From: Gracilibacillus salitolerans
Lineage (GTDB): Bacteria > Bacillota > Bacilli > Bacillales > Amphibacillaceae
NCBI RefSeq assembly: GCF_009650095.1
Contig: NZ_CP045915.1
Coordinates: 1,302,001-1,366,000 of the forward strand
Length of the DNA stretch: 64,000 nucleotides
Direction of reading: 5' to 3'
Numbering within the stretch: position 1 is the stretch's first letter; each line of letters starts with the position of its first letter. The notes beneath the pieces are model-generated. The model had not been told where the DNA came from and searched no databases. It saw nothing but the letters and a program-made list of their open reading frames with translations. Positions 44,427 through 53,025 of the stretch are shown here, piece after piece. Both the position numbers and the translations under genes were made by a program.

Positions 44427-45878
44427 ATGAAAAATAAACAGCCTAACATGGTAATGATTATGGCAGATCAAATGGCATTTGATGTAATCGGTGCTTTAGG
44501 TCATCCAGCAGTGAAAACACCTAATATCGATAAATTAGTGGAAAGTGGTGTCACTTTCGATAATGCTTATTGTAATTCACCAATATGTGCTCCATCCAGA
44601 GCTTCTTTTGTTTCTGGGAAGTTAACAAGTAATATCGCTGTTTATGACAATGGATCTGAGCTATCAGCAGACACACCTACATTTTTACACCATTTACGGA
44701 ATGCGGGTTATGAGACAGTACTTGCAGGAAAAATGCATTTTATAGGTCCGGATCAGCACCATGGATTTGAAAAAAGAATTACTGGAGATATTCATACGAC
44801 AGGCTTTGATTTAACCCCAGATTGGACAAAAGGTGTATATCATAACCATGGTACAGGTGTGAAAAGATTAAAGAATCCAGGTGTTAGTGAGATCAATAAC
44901 AATTTAGATTACGATGCGAGGGTTTTAAATAGATCTTTGGAGCAAATTCGTAGCTTTAAGCGAAGGAAAGAAGAAGAGAAGAGACCATTTTTCTTATGTT
45001 CCTCCTTCTTCCATCCACATGATCCATTTCATATTACGGAAGAATATTGGAATATGTACGATGATGTAGAAATTCCATCCCCGGCTGTAGACGGACATGA
45101 TTTAGATGAAATGCATCCGTTCAATCAATGGATTCAAATACATCATGAACTAGATATTTGTCAATTAACCGATGAAGAAATAGAGAAAAATAGAAGAGCT
45201 TATTATGGAATGGTGACTTATTTTGATCGAATTGTTGGGGAGATTGTCAATGAGTTAGAACGATTAAATATGTTAAAAGATACGATTATAATGGTAACAA
45301 GTGATCATGGTGAAATGCTTGGTGAACATGGAATGTGGTTTAAAAGAACGTTTTATGATCCAGCAACCAAAATTCCTTTAGTAATATCTTGTCCTGAACG
45401 TTTTCAAGGAAATAGAACCGTATCAGAAGTTGTTTCATTAGTTGATTTAGCAGCTACTTGCATCACATTAGCAGAAGCTCCCGGTGCTGATGAATGGATT
45501 GAGGATATCGATGGTAATAGCTTCGAGGCACTCCTTTATGATAAACAAATAGATTGGAAGGATGAAGTAATTGCTGAATACTATGGAGAGGGAGCAATTG
45601 AACCCTTAATTATGATTAGGAAAGGCAACTACAAATTTGTTTATATTCATCAACAAGAACCATTACTGTTTGATCTGGAGACAGATCCTCATGAATTAAA
45701 TAATTTAGCTCAAGATGTAAATTATCAGAACATTTTACAACAGCTTAAAAAGAGAATTCATGATGAATTTGATGTAGATACGATCAAACAAGATATTATT
45801 AAAAGTCAAAAAGAACGTCTCTTCCTAGCAAAAACTTTGAATATTGGTGAAAAGACAGATTGGCAAGTGAAGAAGTAG
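44427..45878 (+). CDS. Type I sulfatase (formylglycine-dependent)
   Basis: A 483-residue alkaline-phosphatase-superfamily sulfatase. The N-terminal MVMIMADQMAFDVIGALGH supplies the first metal Asp; the sulfatase signature ICAPSRASFVSGK holds Cys54, which must be converted to formylglycine; VLAGKMHFIG and VTSDHGEMLGEHGMWFKR complete the metal and sulfate site. No signal peptide is seen, so it would act inside the cell, requiring cytosolic maturation. The ATG at 44427 with AAAGGGG about ten bases upstream is preferred to the one at 44397 that overlaps the YesL stop. No sulfatase-activating enzyme gene is in the window. It implies a sulfated substrate. Confidence 0.92.
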   Translation: MKNKQPNMVMIMADQMAFDVIGALGHPAVKTPNIDKLVESGVTFDNAYCNSPICAPSRASFVSGKLTSNIAVYDNGSELSADTPTFLHHLRNAGYETVLAGKMHFIGPDQHHGFEKRITGDIHTTGFDLTPDWTKGVYHNHGTGVKRLKNPGVSEINNNLDYDARVLNRSLEQIRSFKRRKEEEKRPFFLCSSFFHPHDPFHITEEYWNMYDDVEIPSPAVDGHDLDEMHPFNQWIQIHHELDICQLTDEEIEKNRRAYYGMVTYFDRIVGEIVNELERLNMLKDTIIMVTSDHGEMLGEHGMWFKRTFYDPATKIPLVISCPERFQGNRTVSEVVSLVDLAATCITLAEAPGADEWIEDIDGNSFEALLYDKQIDWKDEVIAEYYGEGAIEPLIMIRKGNYKFVYIHQQEPLLFDLETDPHELNNLAQDVNYQNILQQLKKRIHDEFDVDTIKQDIIKSQKERLFLAKTLNIGEKTDWQVKK

Positions 45879-46035
45879 CAGGTTAAAGGGAGCAAAAAAT
45901 TCCTAAAAAAGGGAGGCTATTATAATGGGAGGCCAAATAGATTAATTCATAAGGGCTCCTATGGAGAAACAAGTGCTTGTTTAATAGAAATAAATGTGGA
46001 TGATGTCTAAATCAAATTGTGATGAGGTGAGGATT

Positions 46036-47919
46036 GTGAAATTACTACTTAATGGAGATCTTGAAAAGATTGATAAAGGCATTCGTCTGTTACAAGAAGA
46101 GCTACACTTTGATCTAACAGACGATGGTTTTCCTATCGATGTAGTACAATCAAGTGGCAATCTAAAAGTCAGTTGTGATGGAGAGAGAGGCTTTATTCAA
46201 TTCGAGGAAAAAATTCACTTTTTCCGTGCACTTGGCTTGTGGTTGGAAAATTATCATAAACAAAAAATATTTAATATTACAGAAGAGCCACAATTTGATA
46301 TGAATGGAATCATGGTTGATGCTTCTAGAAATGGTGTTTTGAAAGTGGGATCGATTCAATTTTTGTTGAGAAAAATGGCAGTGATGGGTTTAAATGTTGT
46401 CATGATGTATACAGAAGACACTTTTGAAGTGGAAGAATACCCCTATTTTGGTTATATGAGAGGTCGATATTCCTTTTCGGAATTAAAAGCGTGTGATGAT
46501 TATGCACATGCTTTTGGGATTGAGATGATGCCGTGCATTCAATCATTAGCTCATTTAAAGGAAGCGCTTAAATGGAATTATGCGTCGAATATACGTGATA
46601 CGGAAGATATTTTACTGGTTGGAGAAGAAGAAACGTATCACTTTATTGAGAAAACTATTCAATCTGCTACCAAACCTTATCGTTCCAATCGGATTCATAT
46701 TGGGATGGATGAAGCACATCAGCTAGGATTAGGCCGATATTTAGAGAAAAATGGATATAAAGATCGTTTTTCAATAATGAGTGAACACTTGAAAAAAGTG
46801 TATGAAATAACAGAACGAAATCAATTAAAACCAATGATATGGAGCGATATGTTCTTTAGACTAGGATCTAAAACAGGAAATTATTATGACGAAAAAGCAG
46901 AGATACCACAAAAAGTAATTGATCAAATTCCGAAAGATCTACAATTAGTATATTGGGATTATTACCATACGGATAAGGATTTCTATAAAAATTTTCTAAA
47001 TATGCATAAAGAATTAGGATCAGATCCAATATTTGCGGGTGGAATTTGGACATGGAATGGTATCGCTCCAAATTATGGTAAGACTATTAAAACCACTCAT
47101 GCTGCACTACAAGCGTGTAAAGACACAGGTGTTAAAGAGGTATTTGCTACGATGTGGGGAGATAATGGTGCGGAAACAGATCCATTTACAGGATTAGCAG
47201 GTATGCAATTATTCGCAGAACATGGTTATTCAAAGGATTTTGATGAACAGAAATGGAAAGAACGATTTTCATTCTGTGGACAAGCTGAGTTATCCGATTA
47301 CTTAGAGTTAAATAAATTTGATGAAACACCAGGTGTAAGTTCAAATAATATAAAAGAATCACATCCAGCTAAATTCTTGTTATGGCAGGATGTATTGCTA
47401 GGACTATTTGATAAGAATATTGAAGGTTTACCAATGTCTGGTCATTACCAACAATTAGCAATTTGTATGCAAGAGGCAAAGGAACGAAACTCTGATTATC
47501 CATTAATGTTTGGCTACTACTATCAGTTGGCCAATGTATTAAGTGAAAAAGCAGAGATCGGTCTAGAGTTAAAAACAGCTTATGATGCCAAAGATCAAGA
47601 TTCTTTAACTCATTTGCGTGATCAATTAAAGAGTTTAGTAAAAAAGATAGATGATCTACGTAAAGCGCATCGCTCGCTTTGGATGGACAGATATAAACCA
47701 TTTGGTTGGGAAGTGTTAGACATTCGTTATGGTGGGGTAATTTCTAGAATGCATACTGCTATTGATCGTATTAATGATTGGTTAACTAATAAAATCTCTG
47801 TTATTGAAGAATTGGAACCAGAAAGGTTATGGCATGATGCTCCATGGGTAATGCCAGAAGGAGCTATTGGACGTAACGTATATCATCGTATAGTAACAGC
47901 GAGTGCATTTTCTGAGTAA
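46036..47919 (+). CDS. GH20-like beta-N-acetylhexosaminidase
   Basis: A 627-residue protein with a GH20-type barrel. After an N-terminal alpha/beta domain (residues 1-90) the barrel begins FDMNGIMVDASRNGVL. Its conserved IHIGMDEAHQLG carries the Asp225-Glu226 pair used in substrate-assisted catalysis, and FAGGIWTWNGIAPN and VFATMWGDNGAETDP line the pocket. The C-terminal part is helical. No signal peptide. GTG at 46036 has GAGGTG six bases upstream and is preferred to in-frame ATGs from 45994. It probably releases N-acetylhexosamine, giving NagA its substrate after phosphorylation. It is the Hex1C-like branch rather than classical chitobiase; exact sugar unsure. Confidence 0.85.
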   Translation: MKLLLNGDLEKIDKGIRLLQEELHFDLTDDGFPIDVVQSSGNLKVSCDGERGFIQFEEKIHFFRALGLWLENYHKQKIFNITEEPQFDMNGIMVDASRNGVLKVGSIQFLLRKMAVMGLNVVMMYTEDTFEVEEYPYFGYMRGRYSFSELKACDDYAHAFGIEMMPCIQSLAHLKEALKWNYASNIRDTEDILLVGEEETYHFIEKTIQSATKPYRSNRIHIGMDEAHQLGLGRYLEKNGYKDRFSIMSEHLKKVYEITERNQLKPMIWSDMFFRLGSKTGNYYDEKAEIPQKVIDQIPKDLQLVYWDYYHTDKDFYKNFLNMHKELGSDPIFAGGIWTWNGIAPNYGKTIKTTHAALQACKDTGVKEVFATMWGDNGAETDPFTGLAGMQLFAEHGYSKDFDEQKWKERFSFCGQAELSDYLELNKFDETPGVSSNNIKESHPAKFLLWQDVLLGLFDKNIEGLPMSGHYQQLAICMQEAKERNSDYPLMFGYYYQLANVLSEKAEIGLELKTAYDAKDQDSLTHLRDQLKSLVKKIDDLRKAHRSLWMDRYKPFGWEVLDIRYGGVISRMHTAIDRINDWLTNKISVIEELEPERLWHDAPWVMPEGAIGRNVYHRIVTASAFSE

Positions 47920-48113
47920 AATCGCAAAGAATTATCTTGGTGTGATAAGAATGAGTTACTTTGTGGCTAGAAGATTCTATATAATATACGGGTGAGTTTG
48001 TTCACCAAAAGATTTAAATAACTAATCCTAGAAGAATTAAGGAACGATCGAGTTTTTATAAAGATAAAGAATTATTTTCTAGAGGATCTTAAATGGAGGT
48101 AGTGTGATAACAA

Positions 48114-49580
48114 ATGGCTATAAAAAATAAAGTTCAACTAATAACTTATCCTGATTCATTAGGAGGGGATCTACGACATTTAAATCAAGTATTAACCAAT
48201 TGTTTTCATGGTTTATTTGAAGGTGGGATTCATATTTTACCTCCATTTCCTTCATCTGGAGATCGAGGATTCGCTCCTAAAAATTATTTAGAGATAGAGC
48301 CAGAGTTCGGTGATTGGAATGATATTCGAGCTATTGGTGAAAAAAATGATGTACTAGTAGATTTAATGGTGAATCATATTTCAAAGTTATCACCTTATTT
48401 TCAAGACTATTTAAGGAACGGCTCTGATTCAGAATATGCCGATTGTTTTATTACGTTGGATAAGTTGTGGGAAGACGGTATACCAAAACAAGATGATATA
48501 GACAAAATATTTTTACGTAGACCTGTTCCGTACTCTACATTTTCTTTTGAAAAAACAGGTGAACAATTCAAGGTCTGGACGACATTTGGCAAAGAAGATC
48601 CTTCTGAACAAATTGATTTAGATATTAAATCACCTAAAGTGAAGGAAATTTTGGCATCTTTCTTTGAAACTTTCAGTCAAAATAATATTAAGATTGTTCG
48701 ATTAGATGCTGTTGGTTATGTGATTAAAAAGCTAGGGACAAGTTGTTTTTTTGTTGAGCCAGAAATTTATCAATTTTTAGAATGGGTGAAAGAGTTAGCA
48801 GATCATTACGAAATTGAAATCCTTCCCGAAGTACATTCGAATTATGACATTCAGTTGAAGCTCGCTGAACAAGGTTATTGGATCTACGATTTCATACTGC
48901 CATATACAGTACTAGAAACGATGCTTACCAAAAGTAGTAAACGCTTGAAGGAGTACTTAAAAGACAGACCTGAAAAACAGTTCACCATGCTGGATTGTCA
49001 TGATGGTATCCCAGTGTTGCCTGATTTAGAAGGTAAAATCGATACAAAAAAAGCTAGTGAAATAACGCAAACTTGTAAAGATAGGGGAGCAAATTTTAGT
49101 GTAATTGTGTCAGATGAACACAAAGCGGCTGATGGTTTTGATGTACATCAAATAAATGGGACGTACTATTCATTATTGAATAGTGATGATGCCTATTTAG
49201 CATCAAGAGCGATACAATTTTTCGTTCCAGGAATTCCACAAGTTTATTATGTAGGGTTATTAGCAGGGGAAAATGATTTTCAATCTGTTGAAGAAACAGG
49301 AGAAAACCGTGCCATTAATCGGCATAATTATACGCAATCAGAAATTGAAGAATCTGTGGGAAAAGCAGTGGTAAAAAGGCTTTTGAAGCTTATTCAATTC
49401 CGTAATGAATATCCTGCTTTCGATGGGGAGTTCTCTGTTATGGAATCAAACGATAAACATATTAAACTTAAATGGGTAAAGAAAGAAAAATATTGTGAAT
49501 TACACATCGACTTAAACACTTATCGAACGGTCATACACTATTTAGATGAACAAGGGAAAGCTTCTGAATATGTACTGTAA
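48114..49580 (+). CDS. GH13_18 sugar phosphorylase (sucrose or sucrose-6'-phosphate phosphorylase)
   Basis: A 488-residue cytoplasmic enzyme of GH13 subfamily 18, which splits sucrose-type substrates with phosphate to give glucose-1-phosphate. Motifs are LITYPDSLGGD, HILPPFPSSGDRGFAP, the nucleophile in VRLDAVGY (Asp198), the acid/base in ILPEVHSNY (Glu239) and the stabiliser in LDCHDGIPV (Asp297). Several segments (LRRPVPYSTF, WTTFGKEDPSEQIDLD, KKLGTSCFFVEPEIY) resemble, from memory, the Thermoanaerobacterium enzyme characterised as sucrose-6'-phosphate phosphorylase rather than the Leuconostoc sucrose phosphorylase. No PTS gene to supply a phosphorylated sugar is nearby. It is the last gene of block D, separated by 194 bases from the GH20-like gene. 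Confidence 0.87.
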   Translation: MAIKNKVQLITYPDSLGGDLRHLNQVLTNCFHGLFEGGIHILPPFPSSGDRGFAPKNYLEIEPEFGDWNDIRAIGEKNDVLVDLMVNHISKLSPYFQDYLRNGSDSEYADCFITLDKLWEDGIPKQDDIDKIFLRRPVPYSTFSFEKTGEQFKVWTTFGKEDPSEQIDLDIKSPKVKEILASFFETFSQNNIKIVRLDAVGYVIKKLGTSCFFVEPEIYQFLEWVKELADHYEIEILPEVHSNYDIQLKLAEQGYWIYDFILPYTVLETMLTKSSKRLKEYLKDRPEKQFTMLDCHDGIPVLPDLEGKIDTKKASEITQTCKDRGANFSVIVSDEHKAADGFDVHQINGTYYSLLNSDDAYLASRAIQFFVPGIPQVYYVGLLAGENDFQSVEETGENRAINRHNYTQSEIEESVGKAVVKRLLKLIQFRNEYPAFDGEFSVMESNDKHIKLKWVKKEKYCELHIDLNTYRTVIHYLDEQGKASEYVL

Positions 49581-49675
49581 TAATTTTAGATTTAAGTTAG
49601 AGTAACTGATTGTCACAGGCAAACAATTTTACACCTCAATCACCGGTATTTTATAGGATAGTGTAAGTTAGGATT

Positions 49676-49720
49676 AAAACCTTATAAATGTTGTTAAATC
49701 AACATTTATAAGGTTTTTTT
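49676..49720. terminator. Strong bidirectional terminator
   Basis: An 18-bp perfect stem, AAAACCTTATAAATGTTG with its complement, around a six-base loop, followed on the + strand by a run of seven T. The brnQ stop codon (minus strand) lies in the loop, so the last brnQ codons are read through the hairpin. It separates block D from the housekeeping region. Confidence 0.9.
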
Positions 49721-51021
49721 ATGAAACTTAAAACGATACCGAGTATACCACCAGCAATCGCCGGAACAATCCAACCTAGTCCTACCGTATATAAAGGAAG
49801 TACAGCAGTAAAGAATTCGTTCACAACTTGTATTTTTATACCTGCTGCATTCAGTCCATCAAATAAAGCTACAATAAATGTGAATAGAATACTAACTTGA
49901 TATACTTCTTTCTTACCTTTGAAAAGAGGATTTAAGAATGTTAAAACCATTAAACACATTGCCAGTGGATAAAGCATAGATAACACAGGTACTGAAAATT
50001 CGATAATAGTAGTTAATCCAAAATTTGAAACGACCGCACTAAACAATGTGAAAATAATTGTCCATGCTTTATATGATACTTTTGGTACAATTTCATTAAA
50101 GTAGGATGCACAGGCCGTAATCAAGCCGATACTCGTCGTTAAACATGCAGCCACAACAATAATTCCAAGAATTAACTTCCCATATCCTCCAAAATAGAAT
50201 GCTGACGCTGCGGCTAAAATTGCACCGCCATTATCCATATATCCAATACCACTTACACTGATTGCCCCGAGATAGGCAAGGGAAGAATATACGATAGCTA
50301 AAAGTGCCGCTGCAATTAGTGCAGCTTTCATCGTAGAAACAAGGAGCTCTTTTTTGGAGACAGCACCTTGGTCTTTCATGGCGTTAATAATGATAATCCC
50401 AAAAACAAATGCCGCTAAGACATCCATGGTCAAGTACCCTTCCTGAAAGCCTTTGAAGAAACTGTTTGTCATGTAGGCTTCGGTTGGTTCTTGAATGGTA
50501 CCAATCGGATTAAAAAAGGCTGACAATATTAGTAAGGCAATAACAATTAACAGTAGTGGTGTTAGTAATTTACCGATAATATCTACGAGCTTTTTAGATT
50601 GTAATGAGAAGTATAGAGATACACCAAAGAAAATGATAGTAAAGATAAGCAGTGACCAATTGCTTCCGCTATCGTTTAAAAAAGGCATAATTCCCATTTC
50701 ATATGCGACTGTATTAGTTCTTGGCAACGCAAAAAATGGACCGATGGTTAAATACAATGCAACCGTAAAAATGAGACCGTACAATGGGTGAATTTGACTT
50801 GCAAGTGATTGTAAATTACTTTTGCCTGAAATGCCTAAAGTTAAAACAGCAAGGACAGGTAATCCAACTCCGGTAATGATGAAACCTAGGTTTGCTGCAA
50901 ATAGATTTTCCCCTGCTGCTTGACCTAATTGGGGTGGGAAAATTAAATTACCTGCACCAAAAAACAGAGCAAATAACATAAAACCTACTGTAATAATACT
51001 TAATGAATTACGTGATGACAT
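49699..51021 (-). CDS. brnQ: Branched-chain amino acid carrier BrnQ
   Basis: A 440-residue membrane protein of the LIVCS family, which imports leucine, isoleucine and valine with sodium or protons. The N-terminal signature FALFFGAGNLIFPPQLGQ, then LAVLTLGIS, and the TVALYLTIGPFFALPRTNTV segment are diagnostic; about twelve membrane spans follow. GGAGG lies before the ATG on the minus strand. It stands alone, divergent from the small membrane protein genes and convergent with the phosphorylase gene. No leucine-responsive leader or T-box is apparent upstream. Confidence 0.95.
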   Translation of the reverse strand: MSSRNSLSIITVGFMLFALFFGAGNLIFPPQLGQAAGENLFAANLGFIITGVGLPVLAVLTLGISGKSNLQSLASQIHPLYGLIFTVALYLTIGPFFALPRTNTVAYEMGIMPFLNDSGSNWSLLIFTIIFFGVSLYFSLQSKKLVDIIGKLLTPLLLIVIALLILSAFFNPIGTIQEPTEAYMTNSFFKGFQEGYLTMDVLAAFVFGIIIINAMKDQGAVSKKELLVSTMKAALIAAALLAIVYSSLAYLGAISVSGIGYMDNGGAILAAASAFYFGGYGKLILGIIVVAACLTTSIGLITACASYFNEIVPKVSYKAWTIIFTLFSAVVSNFGLTTIIEFSVPVLSMLYPLAMCLMVLTFLNPLFKGKKEVYQVSILFTFIVALFDGLNAAGIKIQVVNEFFTAVLPLYTVGLGWIVPAIAGGILGIVLSFIKKPYKC

Positions 51022-51381
51022 ACTAAACCTCCGTTATTTATTATATGGAATATCAGATAAATGCTAAATATCAGACTTTTTCGTCGACATGTTTCGTCAA
51101 AATATTAACAGAATATCATGGAATTATCTGAAAAGCAATCTATTTTTAATAGCTGCTTCACAATTTGGAATAACAGTTCTCGTAATGGTAAGTGCAAACT
51201 CCGTCATCTACACCACGAAATAAATTTTATCCTCTAACTTCAGTCTCGTCTTTTCTTTATTTCCTACGGTTCAGTCAATTATGACAAAGTTCAAGGAAAA
51301 TTCTAAATACTTTAATGCTGAAATTTTGGAACATTATGCTAAGATAATATAATTAATGTAAACAGCTAATGGAGGCAAAGT
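51022..51381. other. 360-base divergent intergenic region
   Basis: Between brnQ (-) and a small membrane protein gene (+). It holds the brnQ ribosome binding site and an AT-rich stretch with TAATATAA at about 51345 that could be a -10 for the + strand gene. No open frame, repeat or riboswitch recognised. Confidence 0.4.
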
Positions 51382-51564
51382 ATGATCACTATTATGAGTA
51401 TTTTTTTCTATCTTATAATTCTTTTTAGTATATCTACACTGTTATTCTTTTCTTTGACTTTTGTATTAGGAACGCAAGACCCTATGATTGCATATCTTTT
51501 ATCTTTAATTGCGACTCATTTGGTATTAAATACTTTAGGGGGATTGAGGAAAAGCAAATTTTGA
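51382..51564 (+). CDS. Small membrane protein (60 aa)
   Basis: A 60-residue, almost wholly hydrophobic protein with two predicted membrane segments (SIFFYLIILFSISTLLFFSL and MIAYLLSLIATHLVLNTLG) and a basic end RKSKF. GGAGG lies seven bases before the ATG, which supports translation. Family not recognised. A second small two-span protein follows at 51809, so the pair may be related in role though not in sequence. Confidence 0.6.
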   Translation: MITIMSIFFYLIILFSISTLLFFSLTFVLGTQDPMIAYLLSLIATHLVLNTLGGLRKSKF

Positions 51565-51808
51565 GTTAAGGTTTAGACTTTGATAGTGAGTTGCATGTAT
51601 TATTCGTGACATCCAAACTGCAACTTCTTGAATATACGATTGTACATTTTGATCGGCATGTATCGCAGTCCTTTCTACTAATAAATCGATTAATTCTTCA
51701 GCAGCTATGGTTGATCACCCCATCAATATAAAATTATTTTTGTGTTTAATAGGAACAATCGTTCTTGTATCTATAATACTACAAACAAAAGGGGAGTGGA
51801 GGAAAGAA

Positions 51809-51985
51809 ATGAAATATTTAAGAAATTTATACATTATCATGATTGTCATAGTTTTTGTTAATCTAACAAGTGAATTTATGTTAAACGGGGATTATTCAGC
51901 CATTGCGAGTTGGATTATAGTCATGCTATTTCTCTTTGGAACAATATATTATTCTGTTGCAAGGTTTTATTTAACTGAGAAATAA
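51809..51985 (+). CDS. Small membrane protein (58 aa)
   Basis: A 58-residue protein with two hydrophobic segments (LYIIMIVIVFVNLTSEFML and IASWIIVMLFLFGTIYYSV) and charged ends. GGAGG (51798-51802) six bases before ATG 51809 decides the start. The frame is open upstream to an ATG at 51707, which would add a further hydrophobic segment, but that codon has no ribosome binding site. Family not recognised. It ends just before the thiamine riboswitch promoter. Confidence 0.6.
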   Translation: MKYLRNLYIIMIVIVFVNLTSEFMLNGDYSAIASWIIVMLFLFGTIYYSVARFYLTEK

Positions 51986-52014
51986 TTGCTTTTCCAATTA
52001 TTTGTTAGTATACT
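51986..52014 (+). promoter_or_regulatory. Promoter of the thiamine-salvage operon
   Basis: TTGCTT (51986-51991), 17-base spacer and TATACT (52009-52014), about 28 bases upstream of the TPP aptamer. Good match to sigma-A spacing. Confidence 0.75.
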
Positions 52015-52041
52015 AATTTTGAAACTAAATAATTTAACCAT

Positions 52042-52125
52042 TCGGCTAGGGGAGCATGTAGATGCTGAGAGAGGAATTCGACCCTTTGAACCTGATCTAG
52101 TTAACACTAGCGTAGGGAAGTGGAT
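52042..52125 (+). promoter_or_regulatory. TPP riboswitch (THI element)
   Basis: The conserved thi-box parts occur in order: GGCTAGGGGAGC, ATGCTGAGAGAGG, ACCCTTTGAACCTGATCTAG and CTAGCGTAGGGAAG. These form the P1-P5 scaffold that binds thiamine pyrophosphate. A terminator hairpin follows at 52167. Binding of TPP should cause early termination and shut off the tenA operon downstream. Confidence 0.96.
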
Positions 52126-52166
52126 TGGTAAGTCATATAGATTGATCGATTAGTCTGTATATTACT

Positions 52167-52199
52167 AACCCGTCTTCCTGCATTGGTGATGGGTTTTTT
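52167..52199 (+). terminator. Expression-platform terminator of the TPP riboswitch
   Basis: AACCCGTC pairs with GATGGGTT around a 13-base loop and runs into TTTTTT. It lies about 40 bases after the aptamer and is the regulated terminator of the switch. Confidence 0.88.
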
Positions 52200-52226
52200 G
52201 TTGTGCCAATGTTATTGATGCACAGG

Positions 52227-52300
52227 CAACTTCAACTGGTTTACTGGCAATTTTCAGGATTTATTGTCAACTTCACCTGATTTACTATCAACTCCCCTCC
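52227..52300. repeat. Short imperfect tandem repeat before tenA
   Basis: Three consecutive units of 20-21 bases beginning CAACTTCAACTGG, CAATTTTCAGGA and CAACTTCACCTGA, then a partial CAACTCCCC. Each contains a TTTA(C/T)T block. It is non-coding and lies between the riboswitch terminator and the tenA ribosome binding site. Confidence 0.55.
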
Positions 52301-52341
52301 AATACTTTACTACTATTTTTTAAAAAAAGGAGAATGTAAAA

Positions 52342-53025
52342 ATGAGTACATTGTTTACAGATCGTTTATGGAAAAGAGTGGAACCGATATGGAATTCGTA
52401 TTTGGAACATCCTTTTGTTAAGGGATTAGGTGACGGCACCCTCGAACAGGAGAAATTTAAGCACTGGTTAAAGCAAGACTATGTCTACCTGATTGATTAT
52501 GCAAGGCTTTTTGCGATTGGAAGTGCAAAAGCGGATGATCTGGAGAAAATGACGACCTTTGCCAAGCTATTACATGGTGTTTTAGATGTGGAAATGGATT
52601 TGCACCGTAAGTATGCAGCGGATTTTGGCATTTCAAAAGAGGAGCTTGAAGCAACAGAACCGTCTGCGATTACTACGGCCTATACGAGTTATATGTTGAA
52701 TTTGTCTCAGCGTGGCGGTATGGAAAATGTCGTGGCATCAGTGCTTGCGTGTGAATGGAGCTATAATTTTATCGGAAAGTCATTGGCAAATTGGCCGGGG
52801 GCATTAGACGATAATTTTTACAGTAGTTGGGTGGAGATGTATAGTTCTAATGAATTCACCGAATTAGCGGAAGAAACGAAACAGTTAATGAATCAAATTG
52901 CAGAAGGCAAGCCGGAGCAGGAACTAGTACGACTTGAAGAGATTGTGGTGAAGACGAGTCAATTTGAATATATGTTTTGGGATATGGTAGAAACGAAAGA
53001 AGATTGGCCGGTGAATGCTCAATGA
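52342..53025 (+). CDS. tenA: Aminopyrimidine aminohydrolase (thiaminase II)
   Basis: A 227-residue all-helical TenA enzyme that hydrolyses 4-amino-5-aminomethyl-2-methylpyrimidine (a thiamine breakdown product) to HMP for thiamine synthesis. Visible: DYVYLIDYARLFAIGSAKA near residue 46, LHGVLDVEMDLH, and the catalytic cysteine in VLACEWSYNFIG (Cys137); the C-terminal FEYMFWDM helix carries the remaining acidic residues. AAAGGAG precedes the ATG. It lies under the TPP riboswitch and its stop overlaps the start of the M20 deformylase gene, a tight salvage pair. Confidence 0.95.
   Translation: MSTLFTDRLWKRVEPIWNSYLEHPFVKGLGDGTLEQEKFKHWLKQDYVYLIDYARLFAIGSAKADDLEKMTTFAKLLHGVLDVEMDLHRKYAADFGISKEELEATEPSAITTAYTSYMLNLSQRGGMENVVASVLACEWSYNFIGKSLANWPGALDDNFYSSWVEMYSSNEFTELAEETKQLMNQIAEGKPEQELVRLEEIVVKTSQFEYMFWDMVETKEDWPVNAQ

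Noticed and set aside
45925..45945. Six-codon frame with a GGGAGG site before the GH20-like gene, as a possible leader peptide
   Set aside because: No alternating stems or terminator could be found between it and the gene, so a regulatory role is not supported.
51707..51808. Upstream extension of the second small membrane protein
   Set aside because: The ATG at 51707 lacks a ribosome binding site, whereas the ATG at 51809 has GGAGG at ideal spacing.
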